Of a stretch of DNA of 64,000 nt, positions 47,094 through 56,184 are shown one piece after another (positions within the stretch are counted from its first letter, which is position 1; every line of letters begins with the position of its first letter). A model generated the notes under the pieces. That model had not been told where the DNA came from. It did no database searches and worked only from the letters and a program-made list of their open reading frames with translations. Made by a program: the position numbers and the translations under genes. The stretch covers positions 1 through 64,000 of the forward strand of contig NZ_FNJR01000001.1 in assembly GCF_900104475.1 (NCBI RefSeq), written 5' to 3'. The DNA comes from Actinopolyspora xinjiangensis. GTDB lineage: Bacteria > Actinomycetota > Actinomycetes > Mycobacteriales > Pseudonocardiaceae.

Positions 47094-47597
47094 TCAACTC
47101 GCGGCAGGACTCTTACCTTTGAACCTCCGGGACACGCCGGAAAACCCCAGAGCGGCGAGGAAGAACCCGACGAGGCAGGTCGCGAGCACCGAAACACCGG
47201 CCAGGAACCAGTTGGGCTCGAAATCGGCGCGATAGATCTGCGGACGCGTGTCACTTCCACGGGAGTAGTCGATCTGGCGCTCGACAACGGCCACTTCCTC
47301 ACCGACATCGGCGTCGGTGAGCTGCGATCCCGAAACCTCACGCCACTGCACGCTTCCGTCGCTCCAGTGGACCCGAGCTCGGCAGATCCAGCCGAATCCG
47401 ATCACGTTCTCCCGCTTCGGCGCTTGTGACTTCGCGATCGGCCCCGCGAACCGGCACTGCTGCGCGACAGCGGTCCCACGAGCGGACACCTCACTGCCCG
47501 CCGCGCCGAGCCCGAAGTACGGCAGCACGACGAATATCCCGGCCAGGAACAACAACACCCCGAGAAGCAGCGAACACAACGCGAGCACCAGACGCAA
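47094..47597 (-). CDS. Two-TM membrane protein, paralog B
   Basis: A 167-residue paralog of the downstream gene: TM1 (LALCSLLLGVLLFLAGIFVV), GSEVSARGTAVAQQCRFAGP, GWICRARVHWSDG, VSGSQLTDADVGEEVAVV and PQIYRADFEPNWFL all have counterparts there. I place the start at TTG 47597, which has GGAGG 6 nt upstream and matches the paralog's start; GTG 47663 is the longer alternative. It lies 77 nt after the WXG gene. Function is unknown. Confidence 0.7.
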   Translation of the reverse strand: MRLVLALCSLLLGVLLFLAGIFVVLPYFGLGAAGSEVSARGTAVAQQCRFAGPIAKSQAPKRENVIGFGWICRARVHWSDGSVQWREVSGSQLTDADVGEEVAVVERQIDYSRGSDTRPQIYRADFEPNWFLAGVSVLATCLVGFFLAALGFSGVSRRFKGKSPAAS

Positions 47598-47674
47598 AAC
47601 AATCCTCCAAAATTCTCCGTGGTCCTCACGGGGTGAGCCGAAGGACCACGGAGGAATCAACACCTCGGAGCACC

Positions 47675-48616
47675 CTACGTTTCAGCGTGCTCGTCGTTGC
47701 CGAAAACGTGCTGAGCGTACGCTTGGTCGTCATTGGTCGGAGTGATGGTGGCGGTGTTACGCACGGTGTGGAACACGGCTTCCTCCTTGAAACTCATGTC
47801 GTGCAGGCCCGGCTTCTGCGCGAGGTCTTGCACCTTCCTACCGGCGTTCTTGACCGGCTGCATCGCCTCGTCCACCTTCGACAGCGCGGGTTTGACGCGT
47901 TCGACGATCCGGGCCAGCTTCTTGAAGGAACTGACGATCTTGTCCAGCCACTCGGCCACTCGTGTGGACCACTTCGCCACGAGGCTTATACCGTCGGCGA
48001 CGAGAGCCGGAGTCGCCGCACCGAGCGTCAGGCACAATTCAGCCGCCCACTGGGCGAGTTTGCTGGTGAGGTCCGCCATGGCGGAAGCGATCAGATCACG
48101 GACGATGGTGCGGACTATCTGTACTGCCGTCCCGGCTCCCGAAACGGCCGCACCGACAGCCGATGCCGAAATGGCCGCTCCCTCGATCAGCGCGGCCTCC
48201 CCGGCACCCATCGCTCGGTAGGTCTTGGCCGCCGCACCCTGCCAACCCGAGGTGTCCGACTCCACGACACTGCTCATCTCCTGGGAAGCCTGTTGGAGAT
48301 GATCGGAGATCCGCGCCCAGGTATGCGCGTTGGCGTGCACCACGTCGGGGTTTCCCGCGATGGAGTTGAGCATCTCGGGCAGTGGCGAGACGTGCTCCAT
48401 CATCCAGGCGTACGCCGAGGACAACAGCGTGCTGAACGGATCGGCGGCGAGTAAGACGGCGTCCAGAGCTCCGGCACCGAGGTCGATCCCCGCCTCGCAC
48501 CAGTCTCCTCGGTCGGCGGCCGCGTAGGCATCGTGACCGAAATCGATCAACGCGAGGCCGTCCTCCTCACTGACCAAGGGTTTCGGTTCCTCGACCAGCG
48601 GATTGTCCTGCCCCAC
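47675..48616 (-). CDS. WXG-domain protein, putative T7SS effector
   Basis: A 313-residue largely helical protein. The N-terminal 80 residues are acidic; the WXG hairpin region has W125-Q-G127 in SGWQGAAAKTYRAMGAGE. Helices ASAVGAAVSGAGTAVQIVR and SSFKKLARIVERVKPALSKV follow, and the last 70 residues (AGRKVQDLAQKPGLHDMSFK, then FGNDEHAET) are polar and match nothing known; they could be a toxin domain or a toxin-free tail. GGGGGAG precedes the GTG by 7 nt. It nearly abuts the EspC-like gene. Confidence 0.65.
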   Translation of the reverse strand: MGQDNPLVEEPKPLVSEEDGLALIDFGHDAYAAADRGDWCEAGIDLGAGALDAVLLAADPFSTLLSSAYAWMMEHVSPLPEMLNSIAGNPDVVHANAHTWARISDHLQQASQEMSSVVESDTSGWQGAAAKTYRAMGAGEAALIEGAAISASAVGAAVSGAGTAVQIVRTIVRDLIASAMADLTSKLAQWAAELCLTLGAATPALVADGISLVAKWSTRVAEWLDKIVSSFKKLARIVERVKPALSKVDEAMQPVKNAGRKVQDLAQKPGLHDMSFKEEAVFHTVRNTATITPTNDDQAYAQHVFGNDEHAET

Positions 48617-48617
48617 G

Positions 48618-48950
48618 TCAGATCTCCCCCAACTCGTTGCGCACGGACTCCAGCAGTTCGGAGACGTGCTGGTCCACGGCGTCGTAGGTCTCCGCGGCTC
48701 CCTCGACGCCGGTGGCGGTGGCCTCCACCGCCGCGTTGGCCGTAGCGATGGCCGCCATGCCCTGCACCTCGATCGCACCGATCAGCGGTGTGAGGATGGG
48801 GCTGCACAGAATCCCGTACGCGTCCGTCCCGTTCAGCGAGACCTCCCCGGCGGCTTCCTGCGCCGTGCCGATCCGGTCGGTCACGCCCCGCAGGTGCTGG
48901 GCGTGCGCGCGCATCTCGTCGGTGTTGACGTCGAAACGCTGTTCCCCCAC
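48618..48950 (-). CDS. EspC-like T7SS-associated protein
   Basis: A 110-residue helical protein (VNTDEMRAHAQHLRGVTDRI; IATANAAVEATATGVEGAAE) of the EspC/type VII secretion target class with Y89-x-x-x-D93 (YDAVD), the general T7SS export signal. AGGAGG lies 6 nt before the GTG. It overlaps the YbaB-like gene's tail region (3 nt apart) and is followed 1 nt later by the WXG gene, so the three are one operon. Confidence 0.78.
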   Translation of the reverse strand: MGEQRFDVNTDEMRAHAQHLRGVTDRIGTAQEAAGEVSLNGTDAYGILCSPILTPLIGAIEVQGMAAIATANAAVEATATGVEGAAETYDAVDQHVSELLESVRNELGEI

Positions 48951-48953
48951 GTT

Positions 48954-49412
48954 TCACCTCCTACGCTGGTTGAGCCAGTCGTACTCGTCGTACTGCTCCT
49001 CGTCGGACTCCTGTCCACCAGTGGTGGACGCGGCGCCCCCCTGTTCCGGTTCCTCGGGAAACCGGTCGCGCATCCCGGCGAGCACCGAATCCATCGTCTC
49101 GTTGTCCTGCCCCAGCACGGGTTCCATCGCTTCCCGCATCCGTTCGGTGAGCTGGGACCGCGCCGAGCGCGCCGTGCTCAGGATCGCCTCGGACAGCTCC
49201 TCGGGACGCTGCCGCATCGCCCCGGGTTCGAGCCGCAGATCGGACATGTTGCCGTTCTGGTCGACGGTCACCCGTACCGAGCCGTCCCGGCTGGTCGCCT
49301 CACCCGAGACGGCCGAAGCCGCTTCCCGGATGCGCTGGGCCTGTCGCATCTTGTCCTCGATCTGCTGCCGGAACCCGGCCAGCATCTCGTCCGGATCGGA
49401 AGGTGTGCTCAC
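48954..49412 (-). CDS. YbaB/EbfC-like protein of the T7SS module
   Basis: A 152-residue protein: helix MLAGFRQQIEDKMRQAQRIR (about 10-29), strands SRDGSVRVTVDQNGNMSDLR (about 41-60), and ELSEAILSTARSARSQLTER (about 71-90), i.e. the YbaB nucleoid-associated fold seen in ESX/T7SS loci of actinobacteria. The tail is acidic and Gln-rich. The start is GTG 49412. A long upstream in-frame extension is antisense to a glycosyltransferase and is rejected. Confidence 0.8.
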   Translation of the reverse strand: MSTPSDPDEMLAGFRQQIEDKMRQAQRIREAASAVSGEATSRDGSVRVTVDQNGNMSDLRLEPGAMRQRPEELSEAILSTARSARSQLTERMREAMEPVLGQDNETMDSVLAGMRDRFPEEPEQGGAASTTGGQESDEEQYDEYDWLNQRRR

Positions 49413-49595
49413 TGTTCCCGCCGTCCTTTCACCCGGTCGTGCTCCGAAGTCGTTCGCGGGGATACTACGGAGCGGTTCGCAGTGACATGACACCAGACGA
49501 GTGATGCCGAGTTGGGCAGAACGAAACATTCCGGACCACGGACGCCCGGCACCGGGTGCCTGCGCGAAGCGGGGTTTTCCGGATAGGGCAGTCTG

Positions 49596-52136
49596 GTGCG
49601 CGTGGTTGAATCCCGGGACAGTGCCGAGCTGCCGACGGTGTCGGTGATCACCGTCAACTACCACGGCACCGACAGCACCATCACCTGCCTGCGGGCGCTG
49701 CGCGAGCTCGACTACCCGCCCGACAGGCTCGAACTCGTCTGCGTGGACAACGAGAGCTCGGCCGAGAGCGCGGAACGGCTCGGCGCTCTCGACGGGGTGA
49801 AGCTGCTCACCTCGGAGGAGAACCTGGGGTTCGCCGGGGGCTGCAACCTCGGCGCCCGGGCCGCCCGCGGTGACGTGCTGGCGTTCCTGAACAACGACGC
49901 GGTTCCGGACGCCCGGTGGCTGCGCGCGGCGGTCGCGGTGCTGCGCGCCGAACCGACCGTGGGAGCGGTGGCGGGCAAGGTGCTGGACTGGCAGGGCAGC
50001 CGGATCGACTTCGTCGACGGGGGGCTGACCTGGTTCGGCATGGGCTACAAGCGCCACGCGGGCGAGCTCGACGACGGCAGTCACGACGGTGCGCGCGACG
50101 TGCTGTTCGGAACCGGCTCGTCGCTGTTCGTGCGGGCCGAGGTGTTCGAAGCGCTGGCGGGCTTCGACGAGCGGTTCTTCATGTTCTACGAGGACGTGGA
50201 CCTGGGGTGGCGGCTGAACCTGCGGGGCTGGCGGGTGCGCTACGAACCGCGTTCGGTCGCCTACCACCGGCACCACGAGTCGATGGCCACGGTCGGATCG
50301 GCCCGCGAGCACTACCTGCTGGAACGCAACGCGCTGGCCGCGCTGTACAAGAACGCTTCCGAGCGGACCCTGGCCCGCGCGCTGCCCGCCGCGCTCGCGC
50401 TGACCGTGCGCAGATCGACCGCGCGTGGCGAGGTGGACCCGCACCAACTGGAACTGGACCGCAGACCGGCCGACCCGCGCGAGGACGAGGCACCGGCCAC
50501 TGTCGACCGACAGGCCCTGGCGGGGATGCTGGCCATCGACCGGTTCGTCGAGTCGCTGCCGGAGTTCAAACGGGCCCGCGAGACCGAGCAGCGCCTGCGG
50601 GTGCGTTCGGACGCCGACCTGGTTCCGCTGATGCGCCGGGCGATGGAACCCGCCTACCCCCTGCCGCGCTACCTCGCCGCGCACGAGGCGCTGGTGGACG
50701 CCTTCGAGCTGGAGGACGTCTTCGGCGGCTCGCGCCGGATAGCCGTGATCACCGGGGACGCGATCACCGAGCGGATGGCGGGACCGGCCATCCGGGCCTG
50801 GCACACCGCCGAGGTGCTCTCGGTCGAGCACGAGGTGCGGCTGATCAGCGTCAACGCCGAGGTCACCGCGTCCGAGGGGGGATTCGCCGTGCTGCGCGCG
50901 AGTCCCCGGGAACTGCCGTCGCACGTGGACTGGGCCGACGTCGTGGTGACGCAGGGGCACGTGCTGGAGATGATGCCCGAGCTGAAGCGGCGGGACTCCG
51001 GCACGATCGTGGTCTGCGACATCTACGACCCGATGCACCTGGAACTGCTGGAACAGGGCAGGGACACCGACGAGCAGCGCCGCGAGGCCGACCTGCGCGG
51101 CACCACCGAGGTGGTCAACACCCAGCTGCGGAGGGGGGACTTCTTCCTGTGCGCCTCGCAGCGGCAGCGGCACTTCTGGCTCGGCCACCTGGCCGCGCTG
51201 GGCAGGATCACCCCGCCGGTCTACGACAGCGATCCCACCATGCGCTCGATGATCTCGGTGGTGCCGTTCGGCCTGCCCAGCAGCCCGCCGAGCCGCACCG
51301 GCCCCGGCATCCGGGGGGAGCGGTCGGGCATCGGGGCCGACGACAAGGTGGTGCTGTGGGCCGGTGGGGTCTACAGCTGGTTCGACCCGTTGACCCTGCT
51401 GCACGCGGTGCACCGGCTCTCGGATCGCCATCCCGAGCTGCGGCTGTTCTTCCTCGGGATGCGGCACCCCAACCCGGACGTGCCGGAGATGGGCATGGCG
51501 GAGCGGACCCGTGAGCTGTCCGAGCACCTCGGTCTCACCGACAAGCACGTGTTCTTCAACGAGACCTGGGTACCCTACAGCAAGCGGCAGAACCACCTGT
51601 TGGACGCCGACTGCGGGGTCACCACCCACTTCGAGCACGTCGAGACCACCTTCGCGTTCCGGACCAGGATGCTGGACTACCTGTGGGCGGGGCTGCCGGT
51701 GGTCACCACCGACGGGGACTCGTTCGCCGACCTGGTGCGGGACGAACAGCTCGGCGTGGTGGTGCCCGCCGAGGATCCGGAGGCTCTCGCCGAGGCCCTG
51801 GAACGGGTGCTCTACGACGAAGAGTTCATCGCGCGGTGCCGGGAGCGCATCACCGAGGTGCGGCAGCGGTTCACCTGGGAGGCCGTGCTGGAGCCGCTCC
51901 GGGAGTTCTGTCGTGATCCGCGTCCCGCCCCGGACCGCCTGCCGGGGAGCGCTCCGCTGACGAAGACGCCCCGCCCGTCGAGGAGCGCGGCGCTGCGCCG
52001 CGACGTCGATCTGCTGCGCGACTACCTGGAACGCGGCGGGGTGCGCGAGGTCACCAGGCGCGCGGCGGGCAGGCTCCGCCGGATCGCCGGGCAGCGGTTG
52101 AGCGGACGGCGACTCGGTGGAAGGGAGACCGGCTGA
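49596..52136 (+). CDS. GT2-GT4 fusion glycosyltransferase
   Basis: An 846-residue protein with two catalytic parts. The N-terminal GT2 domain (about 1-290) has SVITVNYHGTDSTITCLRAL (about 16-35), CVDNESSAESAERLG, LNNDAVPDARWL (about 98-109) and YEDVDLGWRLNLRGW (about 198-212). A linker leads to a GT4 domain (about 390-790) with WAGGVYSWFDPLTLL, FNETWVPYSKRQNHLLDADC and HVETTFAFRTRMLDYLWAGL. It may add two successive sugars to one acceptor. It starts with GTG 49596 or 49602. It is followed directly by a GT4 gene. Confidence 0.85.
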   Translation: MRVVESRDSAELPTVSVITVNYHGTDSTITCLRALRELDYPPDRLELVCVDNESSAESAERLGALDGVKLLTSEENLGFAGGCNLGARAARGDVLAFLNNDAVPDARWLRAAVAVLRAEPTVGAVAGKVLDWQGSRIDFVDGGLTWFGMGYKRHAGELDDGSHDGARDVLFGTGSSLFVRAEVFEALAGFDERFFMFYEDVDLGWRLNLRGWRVRYEPRSVAYHRHHESMATVGSAREHYLLERNALAALYKNASERTLARALPAALALTVRRSTARGEVDPHQLELDRRPADPREDEAPATVDRQALAGMLAIDRFVESLPEFKRARETEQRLRVRSDADLVPLMRRAMEPAYPLPRYLAAHEALVDAFELEDVFGGSRRIAVITGDAITERMAGPAIRAWHTAEVLSVEHEVRLISVNAEVTASEGGFAVLRASPRELPSHVDWADVVVTQGHVLEMMPELKRRDSGTIVVCDIYDPMHLELLEQGRDTDEQRREADLRGTTEVVNTQLRRGDFFLCASQRQRHFWLGHLAALGRITPPVYDSDPTMRSMISVVPFGLPSSPPSRTGPGIRGERSGIGADDKVVLWAGGVYSWFDPLTLLHAVHRLSDRHPELRLFFLGMRHPNPDVPEMGMAERTRELSEHLGLTDKHVFFNETWVPYSKRQNHLLDADCGVTTHFEHVETTFAFRTRMLDYLWAGLPVVTTDGDSFADLVRDEQLGVVVPAEDPEALAEALERVLYDEEFIARCRERITEVRQRFTWEAVLEPLREFCRDPRPAPDRLPGSAPLTKTPRPSRSAALRRDVDLLRDYLERGGVREVTRRAAGRLRRIAGQRLSGRRLGGRETG

Positions 52137-52137
52137 A

Positions 52138-53211
52138 TTGCGGGTGGTGCTGGACGGAACACCGCTACTGGGACCGCGCACCGGGATCGGGCGCTACACC
52201 GCCCGCCTCTGCGAGGCGCTGGCCGAACTGCCCGGGACGCGGGTGCGGCTGCTGGGGCTGACCACGCGGGGGTGGCGCGCGCTGCGCGCAGCGGCCCCGG
52301 AGGGGACCAGGGCGTGCGGCCCGCCCCTTCCCGCCCGGGTGCTGCGCGCCTGCTGGTCGCGTTCGGAGTTCCCGCCGGTAGAGCTGCTGGGCGGGGGCTG
52401 CGACGTGGTGCACGGCACGAACTTCGTGCGGCCACCTGCGAGGCGCGCCGCGGGGGTCGTCACGGTTCACGACCTAGACTTCCTCGACTCCTCCACGACG
52501 CGAGGGCGCGCACGGCGCGCACCGGAGCCGGTGGCGCGTTCCGTGCGGCGGGCGAGCGTGGTGTGCACCCCTACGGCGGCGGTGGCCGAACGCGTGGTGG
52601 CCCGGTTCGGGATCAGCGAACGGCGCGTGGTGGTGACTCCGCTCGGTGTGGATCGGGAGTGGTTCGAGGCACGGCCCCCTGACGAGTCGCTGCGACGGCG
52701 GTACGGCTTGCCGGAGGAGTACCTGCTGTTCGTGGGGGACGACGGTCCCCGCAAGGGGTTGCCGAACCTGCGGGAGGCCCTGGACGACACCCTTCCGCCG
52801 CTGGTGCGGGTCGGGCCGAGCAGCACCGGGACGGAAAACGCACCTCCCGGCGAGCGGGAACGGCACATCGGCTACCTGCCGGACCACGAGCTGCGCAGCG
52901 TGGTGGCCGGGGCCGCCGCGCTGGTGCTGCCCTCGCGGGACGAGGGGTTCGGCCTGCCCGTGCTGGAGGCGATGGCGGCCGGTGTCCCGGTGGTGTGCGG
53001 CGACGTCGCGGCGCTGCGCGAGGTGAGCGGGGGACACGCCCGGCTGGTTCCGTACGGGCGCGCCTCGGCGCTGCGCACGGCGCTGCACCGGGCCGTCGAG
53101 TCGGCCGCGGACCACGGGAGCCGTGAAGCGGCGCGGCGGCACGCGGCCGGATTCACCTGGCGGGAGTGCGCCGCCGCCACGATGCGCGCCTACCGGATGG
53201 CGCACTCCTGA
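52138..53211 (+). CDS. GT4 glycosyltransferase
   Basis: A 357-residue GT-B enzyme: LDGTPLLGPRTGIGRYTARL (about 5-24), VTVHDLDFLDSS (about 110-121), EEYLLFVGDDGPRKGLPNLR (about 195-214), SRDEGFGLPVLEAMAAGVPV (about 266-285) with the EX7E glutamates, and CAAATMRAYR near the end. It follows the GT2-GT4 fusion by 1 bp and is probably in the same operon and pathway. TTG 52138 is used; GTG 52117, overlapping the fusion gene, is an alternative. Confidence 0.85.
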   Translation: MRVVLDGTPLLGPRTGIGRYTARLCEALAELPGTRVRLLGLTTRGWRALRAAAPEGTRACGPPLPARVLRACWSRSEFPPVELLGGGCDVVHGTNFVRPPARRAAGVVTVHDLDFLDSSTTRGRARRAPEPVARSVRRASVVCTPTAAVAERVVARFGISERRVVVTPLGVDREWFEARPPDESLRRRYGLPEEYLLFVGDDGPRKGLPNLREALDDTLPPLVRVGPSSTGTENAPPGERERHIGYLPDHELRSVVAGAAALVLPSRDEGFGLPVLEAMAAGVPVVCGDVAALREVSGGHARLVPYGRASALRTALHRAVESAADHGSREAARRHAAGFTWRECAAATMRAYRMAHS

Positions 53212-53606
53212 CGAGGTCGTCGCCACTGCTGGCGCGCGGCCGCTCGGCCGGTGGAGACTCCGCCGGTTCCCGCCGGAGTCAGCCCTGCTCGCACGGCTGT
53301 CCTCGGACCAGTGGCCGACCGTTCCCCGGACACCTCCCGCGACTTGGCCGCCGCCGGGACCGACGCGTCGCGGGCATCCGCCGGGTGGGGCGACGTCCGC
53401 TCGACGGCGAGCGTCCGCCCGCTGTCCGAACGGCTGTCACATCCGGACGGAACCCGGTGAGCGGGAAGCCGCACCGGGGAATTCGCGGGAACGTGCCCCA
53501 TCGCGTCGGCGGGACGGATAAGATCACCGAAAGTGATGGTTCGAGCTCTCCGGGTGCTCACCTGGTTCGACGTGGCCCACGGGCGGGTCCGCTTCGCGGA
53601 GGAACG
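53212..53606. other. Intergenic region before VTT-like membrane gene
   Basis: About 395 bp with no credible gene; open frames lack start signals and conserved features. It should contain the promoter of the membrane gene at 53607. Confidence 0.45.
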
Positions 53607-54095
53607 GTGCTCTGGGGACTGAGCGTGTTCGCGATGAGCGCGGGCACCGCCGTGGTTCCCGTGTTCAGCGCCGAGGTCTACCTGGTCTCGGTCGTGCTGG
53701 CACAGGCCGGTCCACCGTGGTGGGTGCTCGGACCGGTGGCCGCCGCCGGGCAGTTGCTGGGCAAAACCGTGCACTACCTGGCCGCTCGCGGTGTGGTCCG
53801 GCTGCCGGGGCTGCTGAACCGGGCGCGTCGGGGCGAGGGGTGGCGCTGGCCGCGACGGCTGCACGAGCTCTGCGAGCGGCACCCGGTCAGCGGGGCGGGC
53901 ACGGTGCTGCTCAGCGGTCTGATCGGCGTTCCACCGTTCGCCGCCGTCGTCCTCGCGGCGGGCATGCTGCGGTCTTCGCTGGTGGTGTGGCTGCCCAGCG
54001 CCGTCCTCGGCCGCCTCGCGCGGTTCTGCCTGTTGGCGGCGGTTCCCGAGCTGCTGCGGTTCAGCGCACCGCTGCTGGGGGGTGCACCGGCCTGA
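53607..54095 (+). CDS. VTT/YqaA-like small membrane protein
   Basis: A 162-residue membrane protein with about four helices: LWGLSVFAMSAGTAVVPVFS (about 2-21), EVYLVSVVLAQAGPPWWVLG, AAGQLLGKTVHYLAARG (about 51-67), and SGLIGVPPFAAVVLAAGMLR. The order of these blocks resembles YqaA/VTT-domain (DedA-like) proteins, which are lipid scramblase-like. The family assignment is tentative. It starts with GTG 4 nt after GGAGG. It stands downstream of the glycosyltransferases and may act on the lipid carrier, but that is inference. Confidence 0.5.
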   Translation: MLWGLSVFAMSAGTAVVPVFSAEVYLVSVVLAQAGPPWWVLGPVAAAGQLLGKTVHYLAARGVVRLPGLLNRARRGEGWRWPRRLHELCERHPVSGAGTVLLSGLIGVPPFAAVVLAAGMLRSSLVVWLPSAVLGRLARFCLLAAVPELLRFSAPLLGGAPA

Positions 54096-54205
54096 GGGCC
54101 GCTACGGGCGCGGCCCCGGTACCGCCCGAGCTCCTGGGTGCCCCGGGGCGGGGCCGGGAGGCTCCGGTCGCGGACCACTCGGGTGTGGGAGCGAAAAAGC
54201 CGGGG

Positions 54206-55117
54206 TCAGCGCACTCCCCAGGCGGCACCGTGCCGTTCGAAGGCCGCGCGCAGCGCCTCCCGCCAGGGCCGCAGCGGGGTGAGGCCGCCTTCGGTCCACT
54301 TCCGATCCGACAGCACCGAGAACGACGGTCTGGGAGCGGGCCGGGGGACGTCCGCCGTGGCGACCGGGCGGACCCGCTCGGGGTCGGCTCCCATTTCCTC
54401 GAAGACCGCCCGGGCGAACTCGCAGCGGTTCGCGCTTCCCGTGTTGGTGCAGTGCAGCACCCGCGCCGCGGGCTCGTCACGCCGCGCGACCGAGTCGGCC
54501 AGCTCCAGCAGCCCACCGGCCAGGTCGGCGGTCCAGGTCGGCGAGCCGACCTGGTCCTCGGCCACCGAAACGGTTTCGCGTTCGAGACACAACCGGGCCA
54601 TCGTGCTGACGAAGTTCGTCCCGCCCACCCCGTAGAGCCAGGCGGTGCGCACCACCCAGGCACGGGGATGGGCGGCCAGCACCGCCCGTTCCCCCGCCAG
54701 CTTGGTCCTGCCGTACACGCTGCGCGGCCCGGTCTCGTCGTCCGGCTCGTAGGGGACGGAGGCATCCCCGCCGAAGACGTAGTCGGTGGAGACGTGCAAC
54801 AGCGGCAGTCCCCGTTTCCGGCACACCTCGGCGAGCGCGGCGGGACCGCGTGTGTTCACCCGTTCGGCGGTCACCGGGTCGGACTCGGCATCGTCCACGG
54901 CGGTGTAGGCGGCCAGGTTGACGACCACCGGGCGCAGTCCCGCGTCGCCCGCGGCGTCGGCGAACGAGTCGACGGCGTCGGTGAGCACGCCGGAGTCGGT
55001 GATGTCGAGTTCCGAGGAACCGGGGGCGTGCACCAGGCCGGCGGGGCCGCGCCGCCCCACCAGATCGGTGCCGAGCTGACCACGTCCTCCGGGGATCAGC
55101 AGTGCGGGCGGGGGCAT
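54206..55117 (-). CDS. rmlD: dTDP-4-dehydrorhamnose reductase
   Basis: A 303-residue SDR-type reductase for the last step of dTDP-L-rhamnose synthesis. NAD(P)H loop GGRGQLGTDL (about 10-19), VVNLAAYTAVDDAESDP (about 65-81), STDYVFGG (about 109-116) and the catalytic YGRTKLAGE (about 134-142) are present. RmlD acts after RmlB and RmlC; no rmlC is in the window. GAGGAG precedes the ATG by 7 nt; a longer upstream reading is rejected. It lies 92 bp downstream of rmlB on the same strand. Confidence 0.93.
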   Translation of the reverse strand: MPPPALLIPGGRGQLGTDLVGRRGPAGLVHAPGSSELDITDSGVLTDAVDSFADAAGDAGLRPVVVNLAAYTAVDDAESDPVTAERVNTRGPAALAEVCRKRGLPLLHVSTDYVFGGDASVPYEPDDETGPRSVYGRTKLAGERAVLAAHPRAWVVRTAWLYGVGGTNFVSTMARLCLERETVSVAEDQVGSPTWTADLAGGLLELADSVARRDEPAARVLHCTNTGSANRCEFARAVFEEMGADPERVRPVATADVPRPAPRPSFSVLSDRKWTEGGLTPLRPWREALRAAFERHGAAWGVR

Positions 55118-55209
55118 GGTCTCGCTCCTCGACGAATCACGGACGAATACGAAAGGTTTTCGGGAAGAACCTCGGGAATCGGCTTCCACGAGGCGCGGCG
55201 ACGACTTCG

Positions 55210-56184
55210 TCAGGCGTACTTGAGCGGCTGCCACCAGGCACGGTTCCGCCGGTACCACCGGACGGTCTCGGCGAGTCCCTCCTCCAGGGAGACGGTGGGA
55301 CGGTAACCGAGCTCGGTACTGATCTTGTCGTAGCGCAGCGAGTAGCGGCGATCGTGCCCCTTGCGGTCGGTGACCGGCCGCACCATCGACCAGTCGGCCC
55401 CCACCGCTTCCAGCAGTTCGGCGGTGAGCTCGGCGTTGGTCAGCTCGGTCCCTCCTCCGATGTTGTACACCTCGCCCGGCTCGCCCGACTCGGCGACCAG
55501 CTGTATCCCCCGGCAGTGATCCGCGACGTGCAACCAGTCACGGATGTTGCCGCCGTCCCCGTAGAGCGGCACCTTCTCGCCGTCCAGGAGATTGGTCACG
55601 AACAGGGGAATCATCTTCTCGGGGTGCTGATAGGGACCGTAGTTGTTGGAGCACCGCGTGACGCAGACCGGCAGCTCATGGGTGCGGTGGTAGGCCCTGG
55701 CCAGCAGGTCCGAACCCGCCTTGGAGGCCGAGTACGGCGAGTTGGGCTCCAACGGGTGATCCTCGGACCAGGAACCCTCGTCGATCGAACCGTAGACCTC
55801 GTCGGTGGAGACGTGCACGAACTTGGTGACCCCCGCCGAGAGGGCGGCGCGCAGCAGGTTCTCGGTTCCCACGACGTTGGTCAGCACGAAATCGGCGCCC
55901 GCGGTGATGGACCGGTCCACGTGGGACTCGGCGGCGAAGTGCACCACCACGTCGGTTCCGGGCATCAGCTCCGCGAGCGGCTCCGGATCGCGGATGTCAC
56001 CGCGCACCAGCCGCAGTCTGGGGTCATCGGCGACCTCGGCCAGGTTCTCGGTGTTGCCCGCGTAGGTGAGTTTGTCCAGCACGACGACCTCGGCGCCCTC
56101 GAACGCGGGGTAGTCCCCCGCCAGCAGCCGACGCACGTAATGCGAACCGATGAAACCGGCTCCACCGGTGACCAGGACCTTCAT
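55210..56184 (-). CDS. rmlB: dTDP-glucose 4,6-dehydratase
   Basis: A 324-residue extended SDR: TGGAGFIGSHYVRRLL (6-21), DIRDPEPLAELM (about 65-76), STDEVYGSIDEGSWSED (about 122-138) with the active-site Thr-Asp-Glu, and YSASKAGSDLLARAYHRTHE (about 148-167) with the YxxxK pair. It makes dTDP-4-keto-6-deoxyglucose, the precursor of dTDP-rhamnose needed for the arabinogalactan-type linker and surface glycans. The ATG at 56184 follows GGGGAAGG. Together with rmlD and the WbbL-like enzyme it supplies and uses dTDP-rhamnose. Confidence 0.95.
   Translation of the reverse strand: MKVLVTGGAGFIGSHYVRRLLAGDYPAFEGAEVVVLDKLTYAGNTENLAEVADDPRLRLVRGDIRDPEPLAELMPGTDVVVHFAAESHVDRSITAGADFVLTNVVGTENLLRAALSAGVTKFVHVSTDEVYGSIDEGSWSEDHPLEPNSPYSASKAGSDLLARAYHRTHELPVCVTRCSNNYGPYQHPEKMIPLFVTNLLDGEKVPLYGDGGNIRDWLHVADHCRGIQLVAESGEPGEVYNIGGGTELTNAELTAELLEAVGADWSMVRPVTDRKGHDRRYSLRYDKISTELGYRPTVSLEEGLAETVRWYRRNRAWWQPLKYA

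Noticed and set aside
49413-52181. The upstream part of a 1075-codon minus-strand frame ending at the YbaB-like gene
   Set aside because: It is antisense to the GT2-GT4 fusion gene; the YbaB-like protein starts at GTG 49412.
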